Shown here one piece after another: positions 12,301 to 21,579 of a DNA stretch of 64,000 nt. The notes under the pieces are model-generated. The model was not told where the DNA came from. It saw nothing but the letters and a program-made list of their open reading frames with translations, and did not search any database. Made by a program: the position numbers and the translations under genes. Numbering within the stretch: position 1 is the first letter of the stretch; every line of letters begins with the position of its first letter. Source of the DNA: Isoetes taiwanensis (Eukaryota; Streptophyta; Lycopodiopsida; Isoetales; Isoetaceae); assembly GCA_021234155.1 (NCBI GenBank), contig JAJEKV010000034.1, positions 14,308,671-14,372,670 on the forward strand, read 5' to 3'.

Positions 12301-12414
12301 GTAGAATCCTGCTTTATGAATGCTTCTTCTTTCTTTTTCTTGGGGCGTTGTTCGGAGTCAGAAGAAGACTCGAACTTGTGTTAAATGAAGTTCTTATGTC
12401 ACGTTCTCTTTGAA

Positions 12415-12540
12415 TGCCAACTCTCATTTGCGCTCATTTCTTGTTATCTGTGTTCTGTGTTCTGTTCTTCACTCTCGTTTGCTCTCATTTCTTCGTATCT
12501 GTATTCTTCTTATCTGTATTCTGTAAATGGACAATGGTAG
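12415..12540. repeat. Pyrimidine-rich direct repeat (CTCTCATTTCTT...TATCTGTATTCTG)
   Basis: GCTCATTTCTTGTTATCTGT and GCTCTCATTTCTTCGTATCTG are two diverged copies of one unit, followed by further TATCTGTATTCT units. No gene is supported here. Confidence 0.6.
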
Positions 12541-12769
12541 TTTATGCATTTTTTGTGTGTATGGATTCAACTATACCATGTATGTATGTACGTATTTAGG
12601 CGTATGGGGTGCGCAAACTTATACATGGGGTGATGTGTAAATTCCATGGCCCTTGATTTGGCATATTCATGGAACTATGCTTGGATCCAATGATCCATTA
12701 AAAATAATAAGGATAGAACAATAAGGATAAGGATAGCATATAACTTTGAATGATAAGCATGTGTGATTA

Positions 12770-13080
12770 ATTTTTTTTTTTTTTTTTTAAGGACATCAGA
12801 CTTTATTAACAACACTCCATCATAAGACATAATACAATGCAGAGACAGGAATAAAAAACCCAGTGGACAATTAGATCCAACTGAGCAGGGCCACCCATCT
12901 AAGCATGACAGTATAATGCAATTCACACTATTTTCCTCTCCTACAAAGAGAAGAATAAAATATAATAATATTTTTAGAATACTTGCAGCTAGAAAGTTCG
13001 TCAACCTCACAGGTTCTAGAGAATCAAGGACGACAATGCAACTGGCAACCCAGGAACTTGTTTGGCAGGGCACTTAAGGA
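12770..13080 (-). mobile_element. Probable truncated LINE or retroposon 3' end with poly(A)
   Basis: On the minus strand about 300 bp of unique sequence ends in GTTAATAAAGTCTGATGTCC and then about 19 A residues (T run at 12771-12789 on the plus strand). AATAAA just before a poly(A) is the expected 3' end of a retroposed transcript. A long minus ORF (12675-13073) crosses the tail and is not convincing as a protein. The source gene or LINE was not identified and no target duplication could be assigned, so a processed pseudogene is the alternative. Confidence 0.55.
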
Positions 13081-13169
13081 TGAAGATATGTCTGCAGAAG
13101 CTATCAACAGGCAACTGATTTAGATGTGTGCAACCAGATGACGCAATTTGTGCAATGGGCCACCTCACT

Positions 13170-14150
13170 CATGCAAGCTGAAGAGTGGGCCAATGCCACC
13201 TCCACCACCACCTCCCCAGGAGGCAAAGTAGGGGGATCCAGAGCAGGAAGCAACACCCATAGCACTGGAACAAGAAAAGGAAGAGAATAAATAGGAGGAG
13301 CCCTAGTCGTTCGAGCTCCAGTCCAGGTTAGTAGTCCAGGCAGTGGATCAGATACCAGTTCGGAGAGCGAAATAGATAACTCTCATGGCATGCATAGAAA
13401 CCGCAAGACAGGAGATTATCAGAAGAAGATAGATAGTGCTATGAGTAACGTCTGGAAAACTCATAAGCTGGCAGGCATGGAGGCCGAGGCATGGTTGGTT
13501 GAGATGGAAGAATTTGGGAATTCATATGTAATGAAGGATAACTGCAAACCTTATTGGTCTAGCACGTATATGGTGGAGGGGTTACGTAAAGTCTAACAAG
13601 CTGAAGAGGAACAATTACAGGTTCAAGACCTTCAGCAAAGCTTTCCGCAAGCACTATATTCCACGATCCCATACAAGCAGGAAAATACAACAGTTCTGCC
13701 TCCCAGGTTGGCAGCATTGCTAAAGTCTAAGACTTTTAAGTCGGAGCCAAAGCCGATCAACATGGCAAGTGGGGCAATTCAATATATTAAACAAAAAAGA
13801 GTCATTTGGATATAGCCCTAAGTGGAACCAACTTGAGCATGGGTGTAGTAAGTCATGGATATTCGGAAGTATGATATGATAGTTGTTAAGAAGTTTTTAA
13901 AGCCAGCGAAAGCAATGATCGACTGTGATAAGCATGAGATATCAATCATGGCTCCAATGGCAATCGCTTTATGGTCAAAGGTAAGGAAATTGCTTCTATA
14001 ATGCAGTGCATGTCTTTGAAGCAGTTGCGTAGTTGCATCATAAAGTCTTTGAATATATCCTTAGACTAGAAGTTGTTGGTCCAAAACTTAAGCACAAGAA
14101 GAAGGATGCAAATACAAAGCAATTACTTAAGGCAATTGCTAAGCTGTGAT
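13170..14150 (+). pseudogene. Element 1 gag end and protease region, degraded
   Basis: From about 13700 the translation can be aligned by eye with the protease-to-RT linker of element 2: LAALLKSKTFKSEPKP, MDIRKYDMIV, FLKPAKAMIDC and MQCMSLKQLR match LAALMKSKILKSKPRP, MDIGKYDLIV, FLKPAKAMIHC and MQCISMKQLR. Several stops and frame changes interrupt it. The DTGS protease active site present in element 2 was not located here. An open segment at 13390-13596 may be gag-derived but carries no zinc knuckle. Confidence 0.6.
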
Positions 14151-15071
14151 AAAAGAATTTCAGCCTTCAGGACCTCTACCGGATGAAATCCGTGAGTATT
14201 GCCCTATAGAAGCATGGAGTGTGAGATCATGCTCGCACCAGATGCTAAGCTGACTAGCAAAGCTCCCTATAGGATGAGCACCCCAGAGCTAGCAGAGCTA
14301 AAGAAACAATTGCAGGAATGGCTAGAACTTGGATTCATTCGGCCAAGTGTATCGCCCTTTGGAGCTCCCATTCTTTTTGTGAAGAAGAAAGACGGAAGTC
14401 TAAGAATGTGCTGATTATCGTCAGCTTACTAAGCAAACAATAAAGAATGGGTATGCATTGCCAAAGGCAGATAACCTAATGGATCGGCTCCAAGGAGCAA
14501 GAGTCTTCTCCAAAATTGACCTAAGGTCGGGCTATCACCAAATTCGCATCAAGGAGGAAGACATTCATAAACCCACTTTTAGAACGTGGTATGTCTACTA
14601 TGAGTTTATAGTTATGCCCTTTGGTCTATCAAATGCTCCAACACTTTTATGTGCTTGATGAATTATATCTTCAGGGATTTCTTAGATAAATTCATCATCA
14701 TCTTCTTCGATGACATCCTAATCTATGGCAATTCTATAGAAGAGTGCGATGCACTTAAGAACATTTCTAGAAAAGCTAAGATGGCATAGTCTATATGCTA
14801 AATTCTCCAAAGCCATTTCGCAACAGGTAGAGTGGAATATTTGGGGCATGTGGTTACAGGGGAGGGAATCTCTACTGACCCGACAAAGATAGAAGCCATA
14901 GTAGATTGGCCGGCAACAAAGAACATCCCCGAAGTGAGAAGCTTTCTTGGATTAATGGGCTACTACCAAAAGTTTGTAAAGGACTTTGCCAAGTGGGCAT
15001 CCCCCTTGTCGGATCTTACTAAGAATAAGAAAGTAAAGGATTGGGTGGCACATTGGCTAGAGAACATTTAA
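14150..15071 (+). pseudogene. Element 1 reverse transcriptase, frameshifted
   Basis: Three open pieces cover RT. 14199-14414 holds [16 protein letters not shown] and [13 protein letters not shown]. 14412-14658 holds [16 protein letters not shown] and [13 protein letters not shown]. 14832-15071 holds the thumb/connection motifs [15 protein letters not shown] and [14 protein letters not shown]. The catalytic FFDDIL motif lies between the last two pieces, at about 14706-14723, in a third frame. Breaks fall near 14412, 14650 and 14750. Order and spacing fit Ty3/gypsy RT, which in life copies element RNA to DNA in cytoplasmic particles. The piece is non-functional as it stands. Confidence 0.9.
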
Positions 15072-15490
15072 GCATTCTTTGGAAAGCTCAAAGAAGCATT
15101 GACAACAGTGCCAGTGCTCACCCTACTAGATCCAAGCAAGGATAAGCTAGTAGCAATAAACGCAAGTAAGCTAGCAACAGGTGGAGTTCTCATGCAAGAA
15201 GGAAAAGTAGTAGCCTATGACTCTAAGAAGATGAATGAGACCGAGCGACGCCACCCAACGCATGATCAGGAGCTTCTAGTAGTTGTACAAGCTCTTCGCA
15301 TATGGAGGGACTACTGGCTTGATAGGAAATTTCAGCTACATACTGATCACCAAAGCATTCAGTACATCAAAACGCAACCACTCCTCAATTTGAGGTAGAG
15401 GTGATGGATGGAATTTCTCGAAGAATATGACTTTGAGATAGTATATAAGCCAGACAAATTAAACGTGGTTGCCGATGTGCTCTCTCAATG
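15072..15490 (+). pseudogene. Element 1 RNase H domain, catalytic Asp replaced
   Basis: The reading continues directly from RT. The first RNase H motif reads INASKLATGGVLMQ, where element 2 has TDASKIATGAVLMQ, so the catalytic aspartate is Asn here. The later HDQELL (Glu) and TDHQSIQYI (Asp) motifs are kept. A stop at about 15396 ends the open part. The residue change by itself would abolish RNase H activity and agrees with long-dead status. Confidence 0.85.
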
Positions 15491-15528
15491 GCCTTTAGAG
15501 ACTTGTACATTGCAATGCCATCTCCACC

Positions 15529-16740
15529 TTGCCAAATGAATTCGACAAGAAGATAGAAGAAGCTATCCCTTCTAACACGGAATTCAAGCATGTATGGACT
15601 AGTTTTTGCAAAAACACAAGGATATGGATAAGGAAAGAGAGGCCTTCAAACATTTTAAAAAGAGGCAATCTTTTATATCACAAGAACAAGTTATGCGTAC
15701 CTGAAGCATCAGGAGTAAGGAAGCTAATCTTACATGACACGCATAATAGCCCTATTGTCGGCCATGCAAGATTTATAAAGACCTACTTCAAGAATAGAAG
15801 TAGCTACTTCTTGCCGGGCATGAAGAAGCAGATAGCCAGGTATATCCAAGAATGCCGGTTGTATCAGCAGACAAAGGCGGAACAACTTCAAATCCCGGGA
15901 GCTTTAGAACCTTTGGCGGTGCCAGACGTTAGTCAGCATGGATTTCATAATGGGCCCAAGGACAGTAAGGGGTCTTGATGCCTTAATGGTTGTGGTAGAT
16001 AAGTTATCTAAATTGGCACATTTCTTGCGATGTTGCACCACAAACACAACTTTGGATACAACCTTGTTGTTTACCAGATTTCATGGAATGCCCAGGGCGA
16101 TCATCTCCGATAGAGATCCGAAGCTCATTAGCAACTTTTGGCAGGACTTCTTCAACACGATCTGCAGCAAGTTGTGAATGAGTTCTATTTATCATCCACT
16201 GGCAAATGGGCAAACTGAGCGCACCAATAGAATTTTGGAAGACATGTTGAGAAACTATGTTTGGAACAAGCAATCCAAATGGGCCAATTACATCCTCCTA
16301 GTTGAGTTTGTGTACAATAGTACGAAGCAAGAGTCATCGAAGATGTCTCAATTCATGATCAACTATGGCTATCAATGCTTGACTCCAGATATATGGCACA
16401 ATCCAGTGTCCAAGGTGGACATTTCTCAACAACTTCTGGCCGATATGCCAGCAACTTGTGGTAGAAGTGCGAGAATATCTCATAGCAGCAAGGGCATGTC
16501 AGAAGAGTCTAACAACTAGACATAGAACTTCCCGAGAGCTTGTAGTTTGGCTCAACATAAAGGTGAAGAAAGCAAAGCTCCGCATCGAAAAGTGTAAGAA
16601 GCTGGGTAGGACCTTTTAAGATTGTCAAGTAAGGGAGCCAGTCTTATAAGCTTGACTCACCCGCTCATCTAAAAGTTCATAAGATCTTCCACATAAGCTT
16701 ATTAAAGATCCAAACCCGGAGGAAGTTTTTGAGACTTCAA
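15529..16740 (+). pseudogene. Element 1 integrase, zinc finger, DDE core and C-terminus, broken
   Basis: The zinc-binding region has the two histidines (ILHDTHNSPIVGH) and a cysteine pair reading CRLY in place of CxxC, so one ligand is lost. After a frame break the core shows the first Asp (MDFIMG, 15938), the second (ISDRDPKLISNFW) and the Glu (NGQTERTNRILEDML). A TGA at 16175-16177 interrupts before SSIYHP. The C-terminal tail at about 16630-16735 reads SYKLDSPAHLKVH then IFHISLLK, the usual Ty3/gypsy integrase end. Integrase would insert the cDNA copy into chromatin. Confidence 0.88.
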
Positions 16741-16742
16741 CC

Positions 16743-16985
16743 TTGTTGAAAATGACAGAGGAGCAAATTGTGATTGTTCTTGAGTTACTTCTTGACAAGG
16801 TATTCAAGAAGACAAGAAGGTCAGAGTTCCTTCAATACCTGGTCAAGGGGAAACACTTGCCAGGGAAAGATGCAATATGGGTATTAATGCATGATTTAGA
16901 GAAGCAATACCCAGAGTTCATGGAGCAGTTCAACGGCCAAGTCGCCACCGACTTAGTCGACATTGGCCAGTTAGTAGTAGCTTAG
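16743..16985 (+). CDS. Chromodomain at the C-terminus of element 1 pol
   Basis: The last open segment encodes KKTRRSEFLQYLVKGKHLP, then DAIWVLMHDLEKQYPEF and FMEQF, ending at TAG 16983-16985. This matches the chromodomain pattern of plant and fungal chromoviruses: a (Y)LVKWKxLP strand, a D/EATW turn and a C-terminal xxYPxF helix. The canonical first Trp is Gly here (KGKH) and the Thr before the second Trp is Ile. In intact elements this module guides integrase to particular chromatin marks. It sits directly after the integrase C-terminus as expected, and it is a fragment of the broken polyprotein and not a separate gene. Confidence 0.75.
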   Translation: MLKMTEEQIVIVLELLLDKVFKKTRRSEFLQYLVKGKHLPGKDAIWVLMHDLEKQYPEFMEQFNGQVATDLVDIGQLVVA

Positions 16986-17049
16986 TCTAGTGCATGGAGC
17001 CTAAGGAGAGAGGCATGAGATGCAACTGTGGGTAGTCCATATATATCTT

Positions 17050-17350
17050 ATGTGGATAAGTAGGTGATCATGGGCGATGGTGGAATCATCCTAGATGTTC
17101 CCTATGCTTAAACCTTCAGGGCTATGGTGCCCTGCACGTGCACATGACCCGGGTCATGTAGGTTAAGCAGGTAATTGTAGGCGATGATGGGATCATCTTA
17201 AATGTTCCTTAACCATGATGCACTGCATGTGCACAGGACCAGAGGTCATGTGTAGGAGGTAAGCATCTAATCATGGGTGATGATGGGGCCATCCTAGATA
17301 TTCCCTATGTTTAAATCTCAATGGGCCATGATTCAGTGCAGGTAGGTAGT
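17050..17350. repeat. Three imperfect ~110-bp direct repeats downstream of pol
   Basis: TAATCATGGGTGATGATGG-like text, then CCATCCTAGATRTTCC, then a GTGCACATGACC segment recur three times in order, starting near 17065, 17170 and 17268. Short tandem repeats between pol and the 3' LTR are common in plant Ty3/gypsy elements. Here they are untranslated and degenerate. Confidence 0.7.
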
Positions 17351-17359
17351 GGTAACCTT

Positions 17360-18700
17360 GAACTAGTAGTTCGGCTCAAGGAGATAATTAGGGGGGTGGT
17401 CCCCTTAAAATGACAACTTATTAACTGAACTAATGTGGTGTGTTGCGTATTGCAGGTCAGTGAAGGAGGAGCATGGAAGAACGAGCACATCACGAGAAGA
17501 ATAGGAGTTATAGGTTTTGTGCTTAATTATAAACTCCTAAACATGTTGTTATGATATTATATTGTTTATTTAATGAAATCAACTGGATATAATTGACTCT
17601 AACATCTGAGTCACAGATTAAGCACCCGGATAATGCTTAGTGGAGCTGCTACTCCTGCACAGGTCAGGGTTCATGGAAAGGGGCCTTTTCCACGAGCACC
17701 CTAAAGATAGAAATATCTCTTGCTGCGTAAATGTGTATTTTATATGCTTTTTATTGAGATCCTTCATCCGAAGGAGATTTGCATTGCTCTAGCATTTTCC
17801 TTAGTACTTATAACCACATGCATTTTTCCTCCCAGAACGAATGGACTTGTGGCTCTGGAATGAAATTAAGGATATATGACCATGAGTGAAGTAACAGTAT
17901 ATTTGTGTCGCATGGTTGTTTATTTCAGTGTCCAAACCTGGACTTGAGGTAATACTTGGGAAAGCTCTAGATTCACAACTTTCCCTTTGGATTTACAAAT
18001 CACCTTAACAGTGGTAAAGGTCATTGTTAAGTAAGTAGTCATGACTTACAGGCAAGTATTATGTATTCCATTGTTAAACCCGAGCCAAGCTGACCTTGTA
18101 TGACATGGCACAATAATCCATTATAGGTCAACAATTGCAAGAAAAGTGCAATAAGTTGAAAGCAGCCGCAGGACCCATAAAGTCAGATTTTTACAGTCTC
18201 TTCATATGATCCCGTACATATGATATTTTTACATCAGAAGTCCTTTTGCACCAACTACTAACATCAAAGTCATCTATATTAGTCATTTGATCAATTCGAG
18301 AAGCCAGAACTGCCACGATAGGTTGCGTAAGATATCAAAACAATTGCATAGCGGGTTTTCCATGTTGAGAATTGGCCACAACTGTGAACATCTTGCCATC
18401 AGCACAACCTTCATCAATGCATTTCCAATAGTTAGATTAAGTTCAGACTGCTCTAAATAGAATACACAAGCATCTGAACTAAGACAGAATCTCATTCCAG
18501 TTCAACATTTTTGAAATAATGATATACTATTAAGGCTCTATAATTTTGTATGTGTGTAAGTATAGTCTTACAATTATCGTTTAAATAGTGGAAGTTGATT
18601 GCTTCAATAAAGTTCTTAACGCTATATTCTTTGTTATTCTATCTTGTAGGGTGGATGCAGGTTCATCAGCTTACCGTAATGCTGAGGATAGCATTATGCT
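17360..18700. other. Non-coding region between pol and 3' LTR of element 1
   Basis: No ORF of note was found. The distance from the chromodomain stop to the polypurine tract is about 1.7 kb. That is long for a 3' untranslated region, so another degraded insertion may be present. Confidence 0.4.
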
Positions 18701-19250
18701 AAGGGAGGAGAATGTGACATTCCCCTAAAATATACGATATAAATACGTATAAATTAGGCACGTCACACATACAAGCCTGTCTTAGTAGCCTTGTATACCT
18801 TGATGTGGAGAAGGGAACTTGGCTAAGTCATCCATTCTATTGGCAACCCACCACATGGACACATCCTATTGGAGCCACATGGTGTGACATGGCAACTCTA
18901 ACCTACTAATGGCCAAACCCTAACCTTAGGCCATTTTTCGGCTCCAACAGTCTTGGAACCCTGTTCGTGCTCGAAACTCCGTTTCGAGAATCATCTGCTG
19001 CAACATAGCATAGCACAGCAGTCCAGGAGCGTGTATGCAACATCAGAAGAAGTGGGAGCTACCTCGAACCACACATGGAGCGATGGAGATGCCAGGAGCA
19101 GATGGAAGTTCCTCCAAAGCAGGTATTTGGAGTAGATTCCCTGGTAGATCATTTGGAAGTTAGGATTCCAGATGAGTTAGCATTTTGTATCTCTAGTAGA
19201 GCCATTTTAAAACTCTCAGTTTGGATCTCGAACCCTAATCAATGAACCCT
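18701..19250 (+). repeat. Polypurine tract and start of 3' LTR (element 1)
   Basis: AAGGGAGGAGAA (18701-18712) is a polypurine tract, the usual plus-strand primer. TGTGACATTCCCC from 18713 is a typical Ty3/gypsy LTR start. Text consistent with LTR continues to at least 19250. The CA end was not identified and no second LTR copy is in the window, so the end coordinate is approximate. Confidence 0.65.
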
Positions 19251-20100
19251 AATTGTAAGTTAGATGCATATGATTAGGATTAGATGTTATTCTTATTATT
19301 TATCACGTTATATGGATATAAAATGTTGGTTGATCATGTTTGCACCTCCTGTATTGGGAAAGAGAATTGACCTGGTAGCCTTGTGTAGACAATGCTTCTA
19401 GTTTAGACCCCTTAGTTCCTATTATATGCAACTTGTGGATAGAGCGCACCAAGTGCTATGAAGTGACTGAGTACCACACACCAAAGTCAATGGCAAGATA
19501 GCGGGAGTCCCTGCTGAGCATGGCTACTGGGGACTTGGAGCGAGCTAGGCTTATAACCGGTCACTTTGAGAGGGCCGGGTATGAGTCCGATACTTCTTGG
19601 GTCAATGGTGTCGCCCTGATATACAAGAACAAAAAAACCCAGGGTTCAGCTTTAATTTGCAGCTTTAGATTTCTAGAACATGAATTCAAGATCCAAGGAC
19701 CACTCTGCTAGTATAAGGTCAAAAAATTTGGTCCACAGTTGAATAGGATCAGCTCCAAATTCTACCTGGCATTCTATGTGAAATAAGTTATGCGGGTACT
19801 AATTGCCTAGATGAGTGATTCCGTCAAAATTATGGGCCATGATCCTTAAAAATTTGCACAGTATTCATAAAACATGATAATTAAAAGCTACTCTACTAAA
19901 TGAAGAATCCACGTGCAGAATAATGATCGTACTTGCTTGAAATTGGTGCATAATCATTAATAAAGTATGTCAATGTTGCCAAATGGGAGGCATTGAAGAT
20001 GAAAGACACATCTTTCAGATGTGCCGCTACATGTGCGCTTACAGATGCCTGCAGTTATCATCCTATATCTTAAGTTCTCGACAGACGAGATGAGATATGT
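19251..20100. other. No recognisable gene
   Basis: A short ORF at 19520-19711 has no recognisable domain. Part of this stretch may still belong to the 3' LTR of element 1. Confidence 0.35.
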
Positions 20101-20199
20101 TTATATATATATACAAGAAATTTAATGCATCCTACGGTGCATGTTCGAGTTTTAGCATGTTCCTACGTGCAAGTTCTTGTCGTGCCCTACATTCTAGAA

Positions 20200-20560
20200 G
20201 AATCTTTTGAGAGTACTCTAAATTCATAGATTCTCTAAGATTTTACTAAGGTTCTCTTAGAGGTTTCGTGGGCATTTGTTCTATTAGATTTCCGTAGATT
20301 CTCCAAGATTCTATGAAGATCACTTTAGATTTTATGAGATTGCCCTAGGTTCCCTTACATTACATGAGATTCAAAGAGATTCTATAAAGATTCCCTTAGA
20401 TACTCTAAGATTTCATCAATATTTTCTTAGATTCCCTTAGATTTTATGAAGATTCCTTTAGATCCCCCAGATTTTAAGAGATTCCCTTAGGCTTGTAAAT
20501 ATTTTCCTAGATTCTCTTACATTTTATAAGATTTTCTTAGATTCTATTAGTTCTGGATTC
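20200..20560. repeat. 10-bp-periodic AGATTC array, copy A
   Basis: Variants of AGATTCYCTT, AGATTCTATG and AGATTTTATG follow one another with a spacing of about 10 bp for some 350 bp. The tract begins shortly after a (TA)n-ACAAG motif (about 20103-20116) and passes into the CTAGAA-type array at 20565. It is the same family as 24625-25035, 34255-35190 and 51950-52025. Confidence 0.85.
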
Positions 20561-20564
20561 CTTT

Positions 20565-20850
20565 ACATTCCAGAACTTTTTAGAACATTCTAAGACTTTC
20601 TGGAACATTCTAAGACTTTCAATATATTCTAGAACTTTCTGGAAGTATTTCCCTAGATTTCCTTGCATTCCCATAGATTCCCCTACATTCTAGAACATTC
20701 TAAAACTTATTAGAACAATTTGGAACTTTCTGGAAGAATTTTCTTAGATCCCCCCTAGATTCCCTTATGTTCTAGAACTTTCTAGAAGATTCTAGAACTT
20801 TCTAGAGCCTTCCAGAACATTCTAGAACTTTTTTGAACTAGCTAGAATGT
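20565..20850. promoter_or_regulatory. Array of heat-shock-element-like sites, copy A
   Basis: From 20770 the text alternates TTC and GAA with two-base gaps (TTCTAGAACTTTCTAGAAGA and onward) for about a dozen modules with few breaks, to about 20835. That is the nTTCnnGAAn arrangement bound by heat-shock transcription factor trimers. Weaker units extend back to 20565 (GAACATTCTAAGACTTTCTG). The unit is 10 bp, the same period as the neighbouring AGATTC array. Binding is predicted from pattern only, and no gene promoter is adjacent. Confidence 0.6.
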
Positions 20851-20923
20851 TATAGTCTATTTTTCTTAAAGGGTATATTACCCTTAAGTATATTTGAAAC
20901 ATAAATTGTTCCTGGGATATATG

Positions 20924-20992
20924 CTTGGTCTAGTGGTTAGAATGGGGGGGCTGGGGGGTCAATGGCTAGGGTTCGAATCCCCCACACAACAT
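20924..20992 (+). repeat. tRNA-like sequence with A and B boxes (SINE head or tRNA relic)
   Basis: TGGTCTAGTGGTTAGA matches a Pol III A box in a tRNA D-arm context. About 35 bases later GGTTCGAATCC is a perfect B box with a GGG/CCC T-stem. The acceptor stem does not pair well, and a G-rich run replaces the anticodon arm. It is therefore a tRNA-derived repeat, not a functional tRNA. Confidence 0.6.
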
Positions 20993-21079
20993 AAAAAATT
21001 TAAAAGCCTTTTCCTAAGGGATGAGCATTCAACTTGGGAGATCTCACCACGTGATAATAATTAAAGCAACATGAGCGAT

Positions 21080-21425
21080 AGGATATAATTTCCAAAGTCA
21101 TGTGCACCGTAGGATATGTGCCAAGCCACGTGAGCCGTAAGATCTCGGATCGACGATCAGGATCGGATCAACCTAGACCGTAGGACCGATTACATATAAT
21201 TCCCAAAGCCATGTGCACTGTAGGATATGTCCCAAAGCAACGTGAGCCGTAGGATCTCGGACCGTAGGATTGCTTACATATATAGTAGTCTATACACAAA
21301 CTCCCAAGCCATCTGGGCCGTAGGATACGTCCCAAAGCCACGTGAGCCGTAGGATCTCGGATCAACGGCCGGATTCAGGAGGACAAACATAAGAACATAT
21401 ATATGTTATGATATATGTACAGTTT
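21080..21425. repeat. CCGTAGG composite block, copy A
   Basis: AGCCGTAGGATCTCGGA recurs several times, interleaved with CCAAAGC(C/A)ACGTG, GATCGACGATCAGGATC and ATATGTCCCAAAG. The whole order, including ACATATAATTCCCAAAGCCA and CAAGCCATCTGGGCCGTAGG, recurs in the same orientation at about 24314-24560. The block ends in ATATATATGTTA...GTACA. ORFs across it are by-products of repetition. Confidence 0.88.
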
Positions 21426-21447
21426 ATTATCGAGTCTATTACTGCTA

Positions 21448-21575
21448 AGGTTTTTCCCTGAATAACCTTCGGGGCAAGAGCATTTTTAACCTATAAGTAA
21501 TGGTCGTATTGTGCTATATATTGTATTGTATTCCAAACCGTTTTGGTCTATGTGGACGATAAATGTCAATTCAAA
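21448..21575 (+). repeat. Retroposon-like 3' end, copy 2
   Basis: GTTTTTCCCTGAATAACCTTCGGGG is followed by ATTGTGCT, TTGGTCTATGTGGACGATAAA and a simple ATTCAA-rich tail. It shares landmarks and order with 4482-4625, but the hairpin is imperfect here. It lies just beyond the CCGTAGG block. Confidence 0.5.
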
Positions 21576-21579
21576 TAGA

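Larger units (their letters stand above)
13100..19700 (+). mobile_element. Ty3/gypsy chromovirus-type retrotransposon, decayed (element 1)
   Basis: Gag/protease remnants, reverse transcriptase, RNase H, integrase and a C-terminal chromodomain follow one another on the plus strand in the pol order typical of Ty3/gypsy. Downstream is a purine run AAGGGAGGAGAA (18701-18712) followed by TGTGACATTCCCC, a typical 3' LTR start. Numerous stops and frameshifts show that it is dead. The 5' LTR and primer-binding site were not found, and the 3' LTR end is uncertain. Element 2 (53.6-59 kb, minus strand) is a relative: long pol stretches are nearly identical at protein level. Confidence 0.85.

Noticed and set aside
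12004-12413. Plus-strand ORFs of 126 and 76 codons
   Set aside because: They run through a GC-rich minisatellite in two frames at once. The translations are repeats, not domains.
20924-20992. Functional tRNA gene at the perfect B box
   Set aside because: The acceptor stem does not pair and the anticodon arm is replaced by a G-rich run.
21168-21365. Minus ORFs over the CCGTAGG blocks (also 24126-24555)
   Set aside because: The translations merely repeat the DNA repeat unit (SYGPR-like words) and have no conserved domain.
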